From: Cyathus striatus
Taxonomy: Eukaryota > Basidiomycota > Agaricomycetes > Agaricales > Nidulariaceae
NCBI GenBank assembly: GCA_025738555.1
Contig: JAOVFP010000006.1
Span: 6,138,001 to 6,202,000 of the forward strand
Direction of reading: 5' to 3'
DNA length: 64,000 nt
Shown here one piece after another: positions 46,930 through 58,190 of the stretch; position 1 is the first letter of the stretch, and each line of letters begins with the position of its first letter. Below the pieces are notes generated by a model that worked only from the letters and a program-made list of their open reading frames with translations, made no database searches and had not been told where the DNA came from. The position numbers and the translations under genes are program-made.

Positions 46930-47768
46930 TTGGAATTGCTGTTTTTTCTTGCTTATATTGTATAAAATGTGTACTATATTATATTCTATACATTTTGGCG
47001 CATAAATGCGAGATGTATTCTGTGTTTTTGCTATGTTTTATCATTTGAAGAATTTTTCCTATGCTCCCCCACGCACTGTTCAGCTTTCCGAAAACATACC
47101 AAATCTACCGAATAAATGTTGATTTAAATATATTGCATCTCTTCGTTATAAAATGCACTTTATCTTGAAATAAATAATAATACAAAGTACACTGGGCACG
47201 TAAGAGATCATATTTAGTATATCGAAAATTAAATAAGCTCATATATCATTCAACTCATTACATTGAATTGTGATATAACTTTTATTTCTCACTTAATCGC
47301 AGCTTTACTTGTACACTATTAATTCTGTCTTATAACCCAAAATCTTCATGAGAATACATAGCATGCGAGATTATCTAGAAAATGCATAACAAAGAAATTG
47401 TGTTGAGCTTGATAGTGAGTAGCGATGAGTGGAGGAGCTGGATATTACAAAGGAGACGTAACATAAACTACTCTAACTATAGCTTAAAAACATTTGAATC
47501 AACATTTATTCAGTAGATTTGGTATGTTTTCGGAAAGCTGAACAGTGCGTGGGGGAGCGTGGGAAAAATTCTTCAAATGATAAAACATAGCAAAAACACA
47601 GAATACATCTCGCATTTATGCGCCAAAATGTATAGAATATAATATAGTACACATTTTATACAACATAAGCAAGAAAAAACAGCAATTCTAACTATGCAGT
47701 GTGGATACGGCCACGGCACAACCAAATTACGGCGACGGCAACTTTTTCAACACTTGGAACTTCATATG
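46862..47768. repeat. Second large hairpin, arms about 260 bp, very similar
   Basis: 46862-47125 is matched inverted by 47508-47768 with few mismatches (TTTGGTATGTTTTCGGAAAG, ATGCGAGATGTATTCTGTGT). The loop is about 380 bp. The right end directly abuts the NACHT 3' fragment at 47771. With the hairpin at 45.9-46.9 kb it makes a chain of three inverted relationships sharing the 46.6-47.1 kb block. Confidence 0.85.
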
Positions 47769-47770
47769 CT

Positions 47771-48470
47771 GGAGAGACCGGAGAGAGCGTATTGATTTTC
47801 TTAGGCTCTTGCTGGAGTGGCTTACACAATTACCTAAACTGTGAGGTATCGTTCATTATTTCACTGGGTTGGGTCTAACTGATATCAACCTGATTTTAAC
47901 AGAAAAACTCCTGTTGTGAACATACATGTGGCTCTAAGATTTCTTTTAAGAGATCATGTCGCACTTGAAGATGGGGCGTTGAATGATCTGAAAGCTTTAA
48001 CTCGATCTGTAGAAACTCTTCTTGATGGAGAGCTGGAAATTGAATCTGAGATGAGATGAACTTGGAAACCCGATTTCAACTCAGGACGGAGATGCAGTTG
48101 AAACGTCCACTTGATAAGGATGAGATAGAATACTAGGTGAATCGTGAAGAGGATGAGAAGGGGATATAACATTGATAGCTGTTCCGGTTTGTTTAAGAAC
48201 AGAACATTAGTAATACCTTATTTCGAGCAGTGGAAGGGTTGGATGGTGTAGTTCTCGTAGTCACATATGCTTTGAATTTCATCAAGATGCTTATTTATGG
48301 AATCTACGTTCACCCAGCTGAAACTGTTTCAGCCCATAATAGTATTCTCCCACGTTTTGAATAGATGCTTTTGACGAAGATACATGTTTATGAAATGTAC
48401 ATCGACACAGCTAGAGGATATCTAACTTATTTTCAAATATGATGATGATGGGCCATGGATTATATGGGAT
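47771..48470 (+). pseudogene. NACHT 3' fragment, copy 4
   Basis: It begins mid-gene (RIDFLRLLLEWLTQLPKL after small changes) and continues into the conserved 3' flank (ATGGAATCTACGTTCACCCA and CACGTTTTGAATAGATGCTT). The NTPase and all upstream sequence are absent. A premature stop falls at CTGTGAGG where the intact copy reads Tyr-Asp-Asn. Confidence 0.8.
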
Positions 48471-49156
48471 GAGATGTAGAGCTTGCTCTGAAGCTTCCTT
48501 CCGAAGACAAGTAATCGGAAGCGAATCGTGTTGTTTACTGAGGAGCATAGGACGCTCACTTAAATATGTCAAATCGCTGTAAATGTAGAATCTATGTAAA
48601 TTATATATGGAGCCCAAAAGCTTCATCGTAGTATTGTCAGTGTGCTGATGAATTGTCCCAATTTGTTTCTGTAAAGTCAATGTGAAGTTGTCAAGCTCCA
48701 GACCACGGATCTGGCATGGTCATGTGATTAAGTACTTATTTGGTGACTGACAATATCTCGTGATTCTAGTTCTATCCTCGACATGGATCCATGTTCCGGG
48801 ATCATCTTTGCGAGAATGTAGGGTTTGGACTCTGGAGACTTTTAACAATACAGGACTGTTGGGCTTCGAGAATGGGTGGGACTGTGGATTAGGCTAGATG
48901 AATCTGCTGCCGCCGTTAAGCTATGATAAGTGGCCGCCGGCAGGCCCACAGAATCCAACACTTCAAGCCCGCACTTGAATATACCACTGAATCACTGTAA
49001 ATGTAATTCATATATGTATATGAGTTCCAAAAGCAATCCAAAACTTTCATCTAACTGAGCCCCACCACTGCCCAGGCGCCCATCCTTGTTGTGAGTTGGT
49101 GTGTTGACAAATTGTCTCAATGACCGCGAATTATGGCATAGTCATGTGACTAAGTA
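48471..49156 (+). repeat. Linker segment between NACHT and unit B
   Basis: It carries no gene. Parts recur at about 58.7-59.5 kb after the NACHT copy 5, in the same order (GATGAATYGTCYCA, a CATGTGACTRA block, GTGACTYGGCAAAATYGATG), showing that the linker belongs to the duplicated unit. Confidence 0.5.
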
Positions 49157-49164
49157 ATTTGACT

Positions 49165-50291
49165 TAGGGACTAACACGGGTTAGCATCCACCCGGGTGGT
49201 GAATGGGTGTCACCCGCGGGTGAAGGGGGATACGCGGGTGAAAAATATGAATTTTAAACTCAGCCAACCTGTTCTCCTACCTATGCAAAACTTTCATTTC
49301 ATGTTGTATCAGTGGACTGATAGTTTCTATATATTGCAGTGTATATTAGTGTACTTATACCTATGCAGATGTTTCATTGTATGATGTATTAGAATGAACT
49401 TTGGATGGTATTTTGGTATTTAATTAATAAATTTGATGGGGAATACAATTATGAAGTAATTGACTTCAAATTAATTAGCGAGCACACTACGTAATTAGGT
49501 ACAGTATACAACCGTCATGCGTCACATGTGACAGAAAACATGATGTCTTCATAACTCTTTTCTCCCTCTTCTAATTTTTACAAAATCTGTATGGGGACAT
49601 AGCGTAGTACTTTATGAATGTTACTGAAAAATATTTAATATACTCGATGCAGGGAAGCTGGTCAAATATGCAAAATGGTGGATGGGAATGGATTTTGATC
49701 AGCATACATGGCGTGACAGTCAATTATTCATTGCGAAGCCATTCAAAATTAGTAGTGCCGAAGTCCTGGATCAGTTTATAAATAAAGTTTTGATGTCATG
49801 CAAGATGGTGAATATCACACAATCTGTAATTCTATAAAGATATGACACGCACAGGTCAATAAAAGTTATAGAAAATATAAATTATTGCTTGTCTTCAACA
49901 ACTGTATACTTTAAGAGTGATTATTCCTGATTTTTTACGGTGATACAAGCCACAGAATTTTTGAAATTCACTAAATTCTCCGAACTCCCCATTTTGTTTT
50001 GCATATAGTCCATAGGAGTGTGAGTATTTTGAATAGCTAATTCATGGAACATTTTTACAGCATGCTATTCCTTACTGTTCAAAAAGAATTGGTGTAATAG
50101 GTGTAGATTTAGGATCAGGAGAAGCAAAATAAGAAAGATTGTCGCGCGGCGCGATGGCTGTAGGGTCTAAACAGGGTTCAAGGAACGGGTGAGTGCAGGT
50201 ACCCGCAGGTATGTGTGCACCCGACCCGAATTTGCTAGTCACCCGCGGGTGCCACCCGTGTAAGACCTGGGTTCACCCATGTTAGACCCTA
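49165..50291. mobile_element. hAT-like non-autonomous element (1127 bp)
   Basis: The ends are TAGGGACTAACACGGGT and the complement of TAGGGTCTAACATGGGT, with an exact 8-bp target duplication ATTTGACT (49157-49164, 50292-50299). TAGGG-type ends and 8-bp duplications are hAT hallmarks. Both subterminal regions hold ACCCGCGGGTG palindromes. The interior has no transposase frame. Confidence 0.9.
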
Positions 50292-51170
50292 ATTTGACTT
50301 GGCAAAATCGATGACACGTTGCCGGGCTATCTCCACTCTTATCCCCTCCCTCTCCGACTCTCTCATCTTCCCTTCAACCACACGCACATCATATGTGACC
50401 ATCCCAGTAGAGGCTCTCATCCCGCTCCTGACTCACCACCCAGCTACTCCCGAGTCCTCGTCCTCAACCGTTACGTTACCACTATGCCAACCAATCTGGT
50501 GCCGGGCGGACTCTGGCATCAACTTCGACGACCACCACAGCTGCAATCTCCAGCACGAGTTATGTCTTTGCTCAACTGCAGGGTGATCTAGGGACTTGGA
50601 CATGAAGGAGCTGTTGATTAATCTAGCACAAGCGGGAATGTCGACAATACTTAGGAACGTCCACGCCTGTTACGTCTAACCTACCGAAACTTACATGAGG
50701 AACGAAGGAGATCAGGTTTTCAACTAGCCTAAAGATCTTGCACAGGTTCTCGATTATTTACCTTGAATCTAGTATGCGCTTAGGCTGTTCTTGCCAGTTA
50801 GGTATTCGAGTCTGAGAAGTATTGTAATAGGAGCTATGTCACCCAGTACGTTCTTATCTTTTTGTTTTTGATCAATGTTGGTCGATGTGTGTTAGTAATA
50901 CAGCTATATGGTCTAGTAAGATGCATGAATCTATTGCTGTACGTTCCTCCTTTTGCTCCCTCCTCACATTCTGAACTTCGCATCATTTCAAGCTTTACTA
51001 TCGACACTATACAGCTCATTCTAGAGTGGAACATGATGCGGTATCCCAATGGTGAGCTTTCCTTTAGTTTTATTGCTCGGTCTTGTGTTTTGCATGGAGC
51101 TGAGGAAGGAGAGCTGGAGTGTAGGAAGGGATGTGGGGGGTTGAACTGCTGCTCTTGTTCGATTTGAGCA
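50292..51170 (+). pseudogene. Unit B copy 3, fragmentary
   Basis: A first-exon-like part (50490-50590: TAAISSTSYVFAQLQGDLGD after frame choice) corresponds to 63114-63220 in the last copy. The last-exon-like block at about 50960-51050 reads LRIISSFTIDTIQLILEWNM and MRYPNG, then a GTGAGC donor, as in copies 1 and 2. The middle of the gene is missing. The hAT-like element sits just upstream. Confidence 0.45.
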
Positions 51171-51527
51171 CTTTTTTCCTTTGTAGAGCAGGCGTTTCAC
51201 CTGCACTATAGTCTGCGACAAGCAAAACCTGCTAATTTTTTGAGCAAACTTAAGTGAATTTTTCAGCAATGACAAATAAGTTTTAAACTCCGAAAACCAT
51301 CGGAATAGCATAGTTACGATGTATTAATTAAGATTCCACGAGCTGATTTTTCGATTTCCGATTTTTTAATTTTTTGACCCAAAAATTTGGCACTTGGCCA
51401 TAAAAAATAGTATAAATCACCGAAAATGTATTTTTAGCATCCTTTCATTGATTGCAATATGATTCCACAAAAATATAAGCCCCTGGATCACCTCAATGGG
51501 TGCCAAAAATTCATCTTTCTAACCACC

Positions 51528-52155
51528 ATGCCCAGAGGTCGATTCAAGAAAAAGAGCTGAAATACAAGTGGACTTCACAATAATCAATCAAGAACTAATC
51601 TTCAAAGGTCCTCCCCACCACCTGTCACTAATACATCCTCCCCAGAGCCCAATACAAGTCCTGAAAATGTGATCAGTGATGTTTGTCCTTTTGAAAGTAA
51701 AGATTGTTGCATGGCCTGTCTCCTTAGCCAGCAAGATGATTTTGTCAACCAGAAGTCAATGCTTGAAATATTAATCAACAATGCTGGACATATTTGTATG
51801 TTTCTGCCAAAATTTCATTGTGAATTGAATTCAATAGAAATGGTATGTATATTTTCTATTATAATTCAAGTCTAAATTATTCAATACATTTTAACAGTAC
51901 TGGGGGTGGGTAAAATATTAGTTTCATGAAGAAGAGAAAAGAACATTTCAAGATGCAAAAAATGCAGTTATGAAATACTTAGATGCTTGTCCTCTGGATG
52001 TTATTTGGTGTTTTATTAACTGAACATTGCGATTCATGAGTGCTTATAGGTGTGGTTTAACAGGTGAAGCAGCAGAATGGGCTGTGAGAAAGCAGCACTG
52101 ACACTGTGAAGCCTCCAATCAGGCCATGATGGCACTTGAAGCTATTTTGTCCTAA
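51528..52155 (+). pseudogene. Tc1/mariner-like DDE transposase, internally deleted
   Basis: A short N-terminal part (MPRGRFKKKS, then a stop) is joined directly to the C-terminal catalytic end: CCMACLLSQQDDFVNQKSML, GHICMFLPKFHCELNSIEM, an intron-like gap, YWGWVKY*FHEE, and LDACPLDVIWCFIN*TLRFM followed by SAYRCGLTGEAAEWAV. The FLPKFHCELNSIEMYWG motif carries the third catalytic acid of this Tc1/mariner-like DDE family in mushrooms. The first two catalytic acids are missing and two stops interrupt the frame. Confidence 0.7.
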
Positions 52156-53330
52156 AATAGGTCATGTAACATGTTGATTTTTTTGCCAAAAAATTTGGCA
52201 AACCTATTTTATTGTGGGAATATCTTAAAAACATCATTTTTGTATGTATTTTGACTTTCTGAATCTGAATCTGTAATTAGTTTGTCCTAAAAAATTCATC
52301 TTTGTACTGTAATAAAATTGGTGGACTTTGCTTGTCATGAACTGTACAAAAATCAAGATATTACAATTTCCATTATGTAACCAAGTGATGCGCGCATCGA
52401 CGTGTTCTCTCTCTCTCTCTCCTTTTCCCTCCAATGCCGACACACCCTCGCATCACTCAACACCGCAATTACTCAAGATCGTTGGTACTGTGCACTACCA
52501 AGCTCCACTAAATACCGCAGTTCACGCTACCAGTGGCCATGTCAGCACCCTATGTGTCCCTCCCCCAAGTTTTACTTCATAAAATTTCTTCCAATTCATC
52601 AGTATGCTTTATGTTTCAAGCTTTTCCTTTTTCTTCCAATAATCTACAATCCTAAACATTTAATTTCTGTTTTATTTCACTATTCCTCATTAAGTACTCT
52701 CCTTATTTTAATTTTCTTTAAAAACCATGTAACTACTCCCTCCTAACTCAGTTGAATTCTCCCCCTTCTCGACACCTTAGAACACCCAAGGTCGAACGGA
52801 TGTTCACCGACTTGCTTACAAATTTCTTTGTTTAGGCATCAAGCTCGTTGTTTCCTCTACACCTTTCTCTTTGCTTTGCTTCTTCGTGTTTATTTTTTAT
52901 TTTTTTGGTTTTGAGCCTGGATGTATGCGCTATGTCAGTGGATGATCGTTGTAGACTCGAAAGCTTGGGCTGCTGGTGCTTTTGCGCGTGTGGCTCCCCC
53001 TCTTGTCTCCTTCTTTCATTCGGTGCAGTTGCACCTTAATATTATGAGGAGCTCCTACCCTGGACTTTCGTCCTTGCTTAAATGACTTCGTCCCGGCACA
53101 TAGATGCTGACATGCTTATCTCTGGGTCATGTCGTTAATTGGTAACGAGTGGGACACCACGCCAGAGCTCATATAATATAGTTGAGGGGATTCGTGTTTC
53201 TGCATAACAATGGCTAATGTGTGCCAGCACACTGCGTAGCTCGCTTTGGGTATGGCTACCCAGTATTTTATGAACATGTGAGGCTGTTGGCTCTAGCTGT
53301 TCACGTGTCGATCTTTCCTAGTCATATTAC
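52156..53330. other. Gene-free stretch
   Basis: No supported gene. It includes a (CT)n run at 52406-52421 and pyrimidine-rich frames (52328-52746) that look compositional. Confidence 0.5.
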
Positions 53331-55685
53331 ATGTTGGATCGGTTGAATCGGCAGCGAATAAGATACTTTTATGGACGCGCGAGGGCTACTGGCTCCTCGT
53401 TGTTCATAAATCTGCTTTTGGTCATATCGTGCTGGATCCGTGGCAGGATATGCATGTCATTGTATGCCTTCCTTTTCCCTCCCTTCACCCTTTTTCCTTC
53501 CCTTCTCACCCTTACACAGGTCCTCCTTGCAGCAATTGAATTGAACATACAAAGCATGGAAACTACATCACAATGATCACATCCTTGAGATGCCTGACGG
53601 GCATACACTACCTATAGCAGTCGATTTTAGCTTTTCTATTATGTATACGAGTACTCACCAAATGGTAACAAACATGGGTTAGATCATAGGATTGGAGTTG
53701 AGAATGGATAACAGCCAGAAACGCGTCTAGCGACGCGTGAAGGTCATGTGACAAGATGCGATCGATATCCAAGAGAAGCAAGCAATGACGAGGCACCTTT
53801 CCACGTGCCTCGGCGAGTCCCAAAGTCCCGAGTCAACCAATCAACTTCTCTCGGAGATACCAGCAAAGTGAGACATAGCTAGATTAAGTGATGCACCCTG
53901 AACCCTGATCGACACCTGAGCTATTCTTAGTACATCCGCGTATAGCCAATCCCGTATCGACCGAAGGAACGCGCACGGCGCCATATTCCCTGTCACGCAA
54001 CTCCCTATGACAGACGCTCGACCCCCTATCCAGCATGCTCTGTGAGCATACGGCCTTCCCTTTGCAGTGACGTCGTTTACCATGCCTAGTACCCCGAATG
54101 TAACTATACAGTAGCTATACAGTACCTTCAGCCACCATATTTCCAGCAGTATATATAGTAGACAAGTTTTGCCATGTACAGGAAGCTATCCCCCGCGCAG
54201 CTTCCATTATAAAGTACTTTGACGTAGTGTAGTGAAATAAAGTGTATTTTCCGAGATCATTGATTAGTAATTTGATTTGAGTCTAGTAAGAAGAAACCGC
54301 AAACTCATAGAGAATCGCGTGTTTGCCTTGTACATAGCCAGAGACATTATCTAACCACTACTTAGTTATTCCTTAACCTTCCTACACATCCCCCTTCCAC
54401 CCCCTTTTGCCCAGAAGCATCCTTAATACCGATCTTCTGTGAAATTCCTTCCAAACTCGCCACCCTGTTACGTTGTTTTAGGAGTAAGTAGTTATTATTA
54501 CATAATCTAGCTACTATCACCCCATTGTAAACATCTCTAACCTCTTATCCTAATACTGTACAACACAATCCTTCCTCGGGAGAATCCTTGGCTCCTCCAG
54601 AGTCGACTTATCAAGATCGTGACCCTCATCTAGCGACACGCCGAGCTCGTATTTGCCGAGTCTATAGGAAACAGCATTGTTGGGGATCATGTATTTGGGG
54701 GATTGGTTGACCCTCATGAAGAAGCGTATGTCCCTTCCTTTCTCTTCACTTTAGGATAAAACTGATGGTGTTCATAGACTTAATATGCACACAATAATAT
54801 AAATATACCAACCCCTCTTCTCATGTCTCACAGCGGCAAATAAAGCCCACCCGGAAGGCTATGGCCCTGCACTTCCACAGTGGGGCCTGTTTAAGCGCGG
54901 GGTGTATGTATTCTTAATATGATTCTGGGGTGGCTGGGCACGCTCATATAACTGTTTGGGTATTGTGACAATCGTGCGAGGGGGCTGTGGTTGTTGATGC
55001 ATGCTGGGGGTGGGAGGGGAGTGTTGCGCCCGGTATCGCTGCTCATGGGTTGTGTGTTTTTCATTTTCTTCCCTTTTTATTTTTGTACATCTCCTTGCGC
55101 AGAGGATGTTAGAGTGGGGGGTACTTGGCATCTGGATACGACTGTCTACTTTAGGTTGAGGCATTTCAGGCAGGTCATACCTTTAGCATACTCTGTCCTT
55201 AGAGCTGGAATATCGAGAGCCGTAGGCGACGAATTCGGAGTGTGGTTGTAGTTGGTCATCCACCAGATGTATGTATTGTGGGTGTTCGTGTATGTGGGGT
55301 GGTGTCCTATTGGGATCTGATCGTTGCTTTTGCGTTCAATTTGCTCTGCTGACTTCATTCGAGAGGATAAGTGTAGGGGGGCTATCATCTGGCTATGACC
55401 CCCAAATGGGAATGTATTCGCTGTTTCATAGTTTGGTTTAAGTTCAGTTGCTGTAGCATGCACTGAAAGCTGTGCTTTTCATTTCATTTCATCTTCATAC
55501 CTCGTTACATACATGCTGTTGTTCAAACTTCACCTGACTCTCTTACCTCATTGCATATATAAGTAGCATACACACAGTCTGCAAGTACCAGTTTTCACTC
55601 TCCCTGCAACTTCATCTCTACAGTGAGGTCATTGGGATTGTTTCTTTGTGGAGAGGATATTACCTATTAAATATCCTCTTACACA
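53331..55685 (+). pseudogene. Unit B copy 4, interrupted by a solo LTR
   Basis: Pieces before and after the LTR align with the last copy (VLLAAIELNIQSMETT before; CTTCCTCGGGAGAATCCTTGG, LLGIMYLGDWLTLMKKR and AHPEGYGPAL after). A later block near 55110-55200 matches the ends of copies 1 and 2 (CATCTGGATACGACTGTCTA, TTTAGGTTGAGGCATTTCAG). Multiple frameshifts and stops are present. Downstream, the foldback MITE and then the fifth NACHT copy repeat the B-NACHT order. Confidence 0.5.
53586..54567. mobile_element. Solo LTR (982 bp)
   Basis: It starts TGAGATGCCTGACGGGC, ends CTGTACAACACA, and is flanked by the 5-bp duplication ATCCT (53581-53585, 54568-54572). TG...CA ends with a 5-bp duplication are diagnostic of LTR-retrotransposon insertion. 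CAGTATATATAGTAG near 54150 is a promoter-like TATA site. No internal retroelement sequence remains. Confidence 0.85.
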
Positions 55686-55824
55686 ACATGACTATTTGGC
55701 TGGGGGATATGTTGACGCACTAGAGAACCCCTAGAAGCTTAAAGAGGAATCAAAAATAAACACCTCTCTAAGCTTCTGGAGTTTCCACAGTGCGTTAATA
55801 TATCACTTATCTGAATAGTCATGT
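55686..55824. mobile_element. Foldback MITE, copy 2 (139 bp)
   Basis: ACATGACTATT at the left end is complemented by AATAGTCATGT at the right end. Inner arms (GGATATGTTGACGCACT and AGTGCGTTAATATATC, AAGCTT-centred) pair over about 40 bp. It lies at the same place in unit B as 33432-33550, so the insertion predates the duplication. Confidence 0.85.
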
Positions 55825-55914
55825 CACAGAAACTATAGCCTACTATAGCTCTTAATAGTATTTATTGTTGTTCATGCTTTCAGCTTGTGGTTTACCTGCA
55901 ATAAAGCAACTTGT

Positions 55915-56753
55915 TCAGTCTTCATATGTTCGATCGTCATTCTCACTGGTATCTACCAGCTCTAGGTATGAGTTAGGATAGGCGTCCACCAAGGTCTGGG
56001 GCAGCTCCACGCTGTCTAAAGAAAGTTTAATCTATGGAACAAGAAACCAATGGGAATATATTCAATGATTGATAGTACTTATACTTGTATCAATTTCCCT
56101 TTTAAACAAAGAAAATATAATGCAAGTTGATCGAACATCCGTTCGGCCTGCGACATCTTAATGTGTTCGAGCAAGTTGTTAGCGAGATAATGAGACCGTT
56201 GGAAACATAACGTCGATAGTAAAACTCTAAGATGAGTTCCAGGCAAGTCCTGAGAGCGTTTAGAGCTGCGACATCATGTAGAGTTGAGTTTGAGACGGTA
56301 GAAAGTGAGATATAAGTGAGAATAACTGAAATATGAAAGAGACAACCAATATGATCTCTTGTTGAGTGGGGGACAAATTCACTAAAGTTCCAATAAGCTA
56401 GATACAGGCCTTTATAAGAAAAGAAATCGAGTATACTACTTAACAAGGTATAGTTCTACCACGTAAATTAGGAAATGTCGGACCGTATGATAGATGTAAA
56501 TTTTTGAGAGACACGGAGCTGTGGCTCGAGCTGAGAAAATAAATTTTCAAAGGAATTCTGGGGTGGGGAGACTCGGTTGTTGCAGAAGTGCCAAATTCGG
56601 TATAATGTCAGGGGTTTCTGGCACTACTTTAGTGTGGGATAGATGGTAGTTAATTCCTTGTGCGTAATTGGAGCTTTGGCGGTGGCAAGCGGCGAGGGAG
56701 TCGAGCGAAGTGGTGAAGAGAATCATAAGAAAGACGTATAATGCGCGAGCCAT
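55915..56753 (-). other. Possible small secreted-protein gene or relic
   Basis: ATG 56753 opens MARALYVFLMILFTTSLDSL, a good signal-peptide-like leader, followed by AACHRQSSNYAQG. A GTAGTG...CCCCAG intron (about 56568-56627) would give NSFENLFSQLEPQLRVSQKF before a stop near 56455. Further coding-like pieces on the same strand (DVAALNALRTCLELIL near 56260; LPQTLVDAYPNSYLELVDTS near 55960) may be later exons of one gene or unrelated. No family is recognised. Confidence 0.3.
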
Positions 56754-57121
56754 AGTTTGATGCGTCGATTACATTACAGTGCCAATCAAAAGTATTGCAC
56801 ACATAAAATACAAACAAACAAGATTGCGAGAGACACAACTTCCCTCAAAATATATCAAATCTCTTCATGTAATATGTAGATATATAGTACACAGCCTGAT
56901 CTACTATAATATGATTTTTCCAAATTTTTATATGCACAGAATGATGCTACAGAAAGTGACGATAAAAGGTGAGGCTTTGAATGTATTGTGAGCTTTACCA
57001 CATTACCTTGGATAGACGTAATCACGTGAATTTTAAGTATGCTATAGTGCTGCCGAAGAGCTTTAAAACGCGTTATTAAACATAAAATTCTGATTTGTGG
57101 ATCATTTGGTATCGTCGAGGC

Positions 57122-57183
57122 GTTCCAGTGACTTTCGCTATTTTTAGCATAACTTGGCTAAAAATAGCGAAAGTCGCCAGAAC
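57122..57183. repeat. 27-bp hairpin upstream of NACHT copy 5
   Basis: GACTTTCGCTATTTTTAGC, 8 nt, then its perfect complement, with outer GTTC/GAAC pairing. It sits where the other NACHT copies have the GTCYGCTATTTTT motif. Confidence 0.85.
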
Positions 57184-58190
57184 ACTATTACAATTCATCA
57201 AGCTTACATGGCGGAGAACATGGGTATCGAAAGGGTTGGCGATGGTGCGTGTCCATAACGATGTACGGAGAAATTCCACAGGCTGATTATTGATTAAGAA
57301 GATCTATCAGTCACATTGCAGAAGCAAATTGCACATAGTGTGATGCATAATTCCAGTGAACGTTATGACGTCCGAAAGTGTCATCCAGGCAACAAATCGT
57401 GAACAGGTCATCCAAGCAATTTATCTATGCTGCAACCGTTTTACGATTTGTCGGGAATCCACGGTCCAACCCCAGGAAGTCCCTTCCTTGAAAGGGTCAC
57501 CAATATAAATGGTATGGGAACCAACAACCCATTTGCAGAACTGGACAATCTCTACTTGTCTATTCTCGATGATGCCACGAAGGATAACGAAGTGTATCAA
57601 AAATTGTTACTAGTATTCAAGGCCCTTCCTAATCTTTTGAGGAGTCAAAATACCTCAGCTTTTGGATGATTTCCTGCATATGCAGGGAGATATTATAGCA
57701 ATTCTGATTGATGTTCATTCAATTTTGAAAAGTCCAGAAAACCCTGCTCGGAATGAAGTTACATTTAATCACGCATCATTTACTGACTTTTTGCGAGACT
57801 CACATCGTTCAGGAAAGTATTTTGTGGATGAAGCACTAGCACATCTACGACAATACTTCAAGAGACAAACGCTCTAGTACTCTTGCTCCTTCCATTCGTG
57901 GATATTTTCATCATTTCAACAAGAGTTTGCTACTAAATCCTCAAATTTTAAATGATGATAACCACACGGCTAAGGAAGGTATTGCTATTGCATGCATAGC
58001 AACCATCGGGGCAAGATATGCTAAAATTGGGTTTAAAACTCAATTTCTTGAATATGCAATATCTGGTACCATTGGTGGCAGGAGTATCTATCCCCGATTT
58101 AACATAGGAAATTTACCACCAAATGACTGGGTTTTCAAAGAAATGGATAATCATTTCCAGGATTCTCGATCGAAATAGTATTGATTTCCA
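57184..58190 (+). pseudogene. NACHT copy 5, NTPase deleted
   Basis: It begins within exon 1 sequence (ACATGGCGGAGAACATGGG), keeps the intron and KCHPG, then jumps by an internal deletion to the region after the NACHT core (RSSKQFIYAATVLRFV). P-loop and Walker B are gone. A 4-bp duplication near 57487 (CCTTCCTT) shifts the frame. Later parts match the intact copy (LDDFLHMQGDIIAILIDVHS, SFTDFLRDSHRSGKYFVDEA) with further shifts. The end near 58190 is truncated inside the C-terminal domain. Confidence 0.85.

Noticed and set aside
56102..56446. 114-codon minus frame as a membrane protein
   Set aside because: It crosses AT-rich sequence with no start context, and neighbouring frames look equally plausible; kept only as part of the weak 55.9-56.75 kb candidate.
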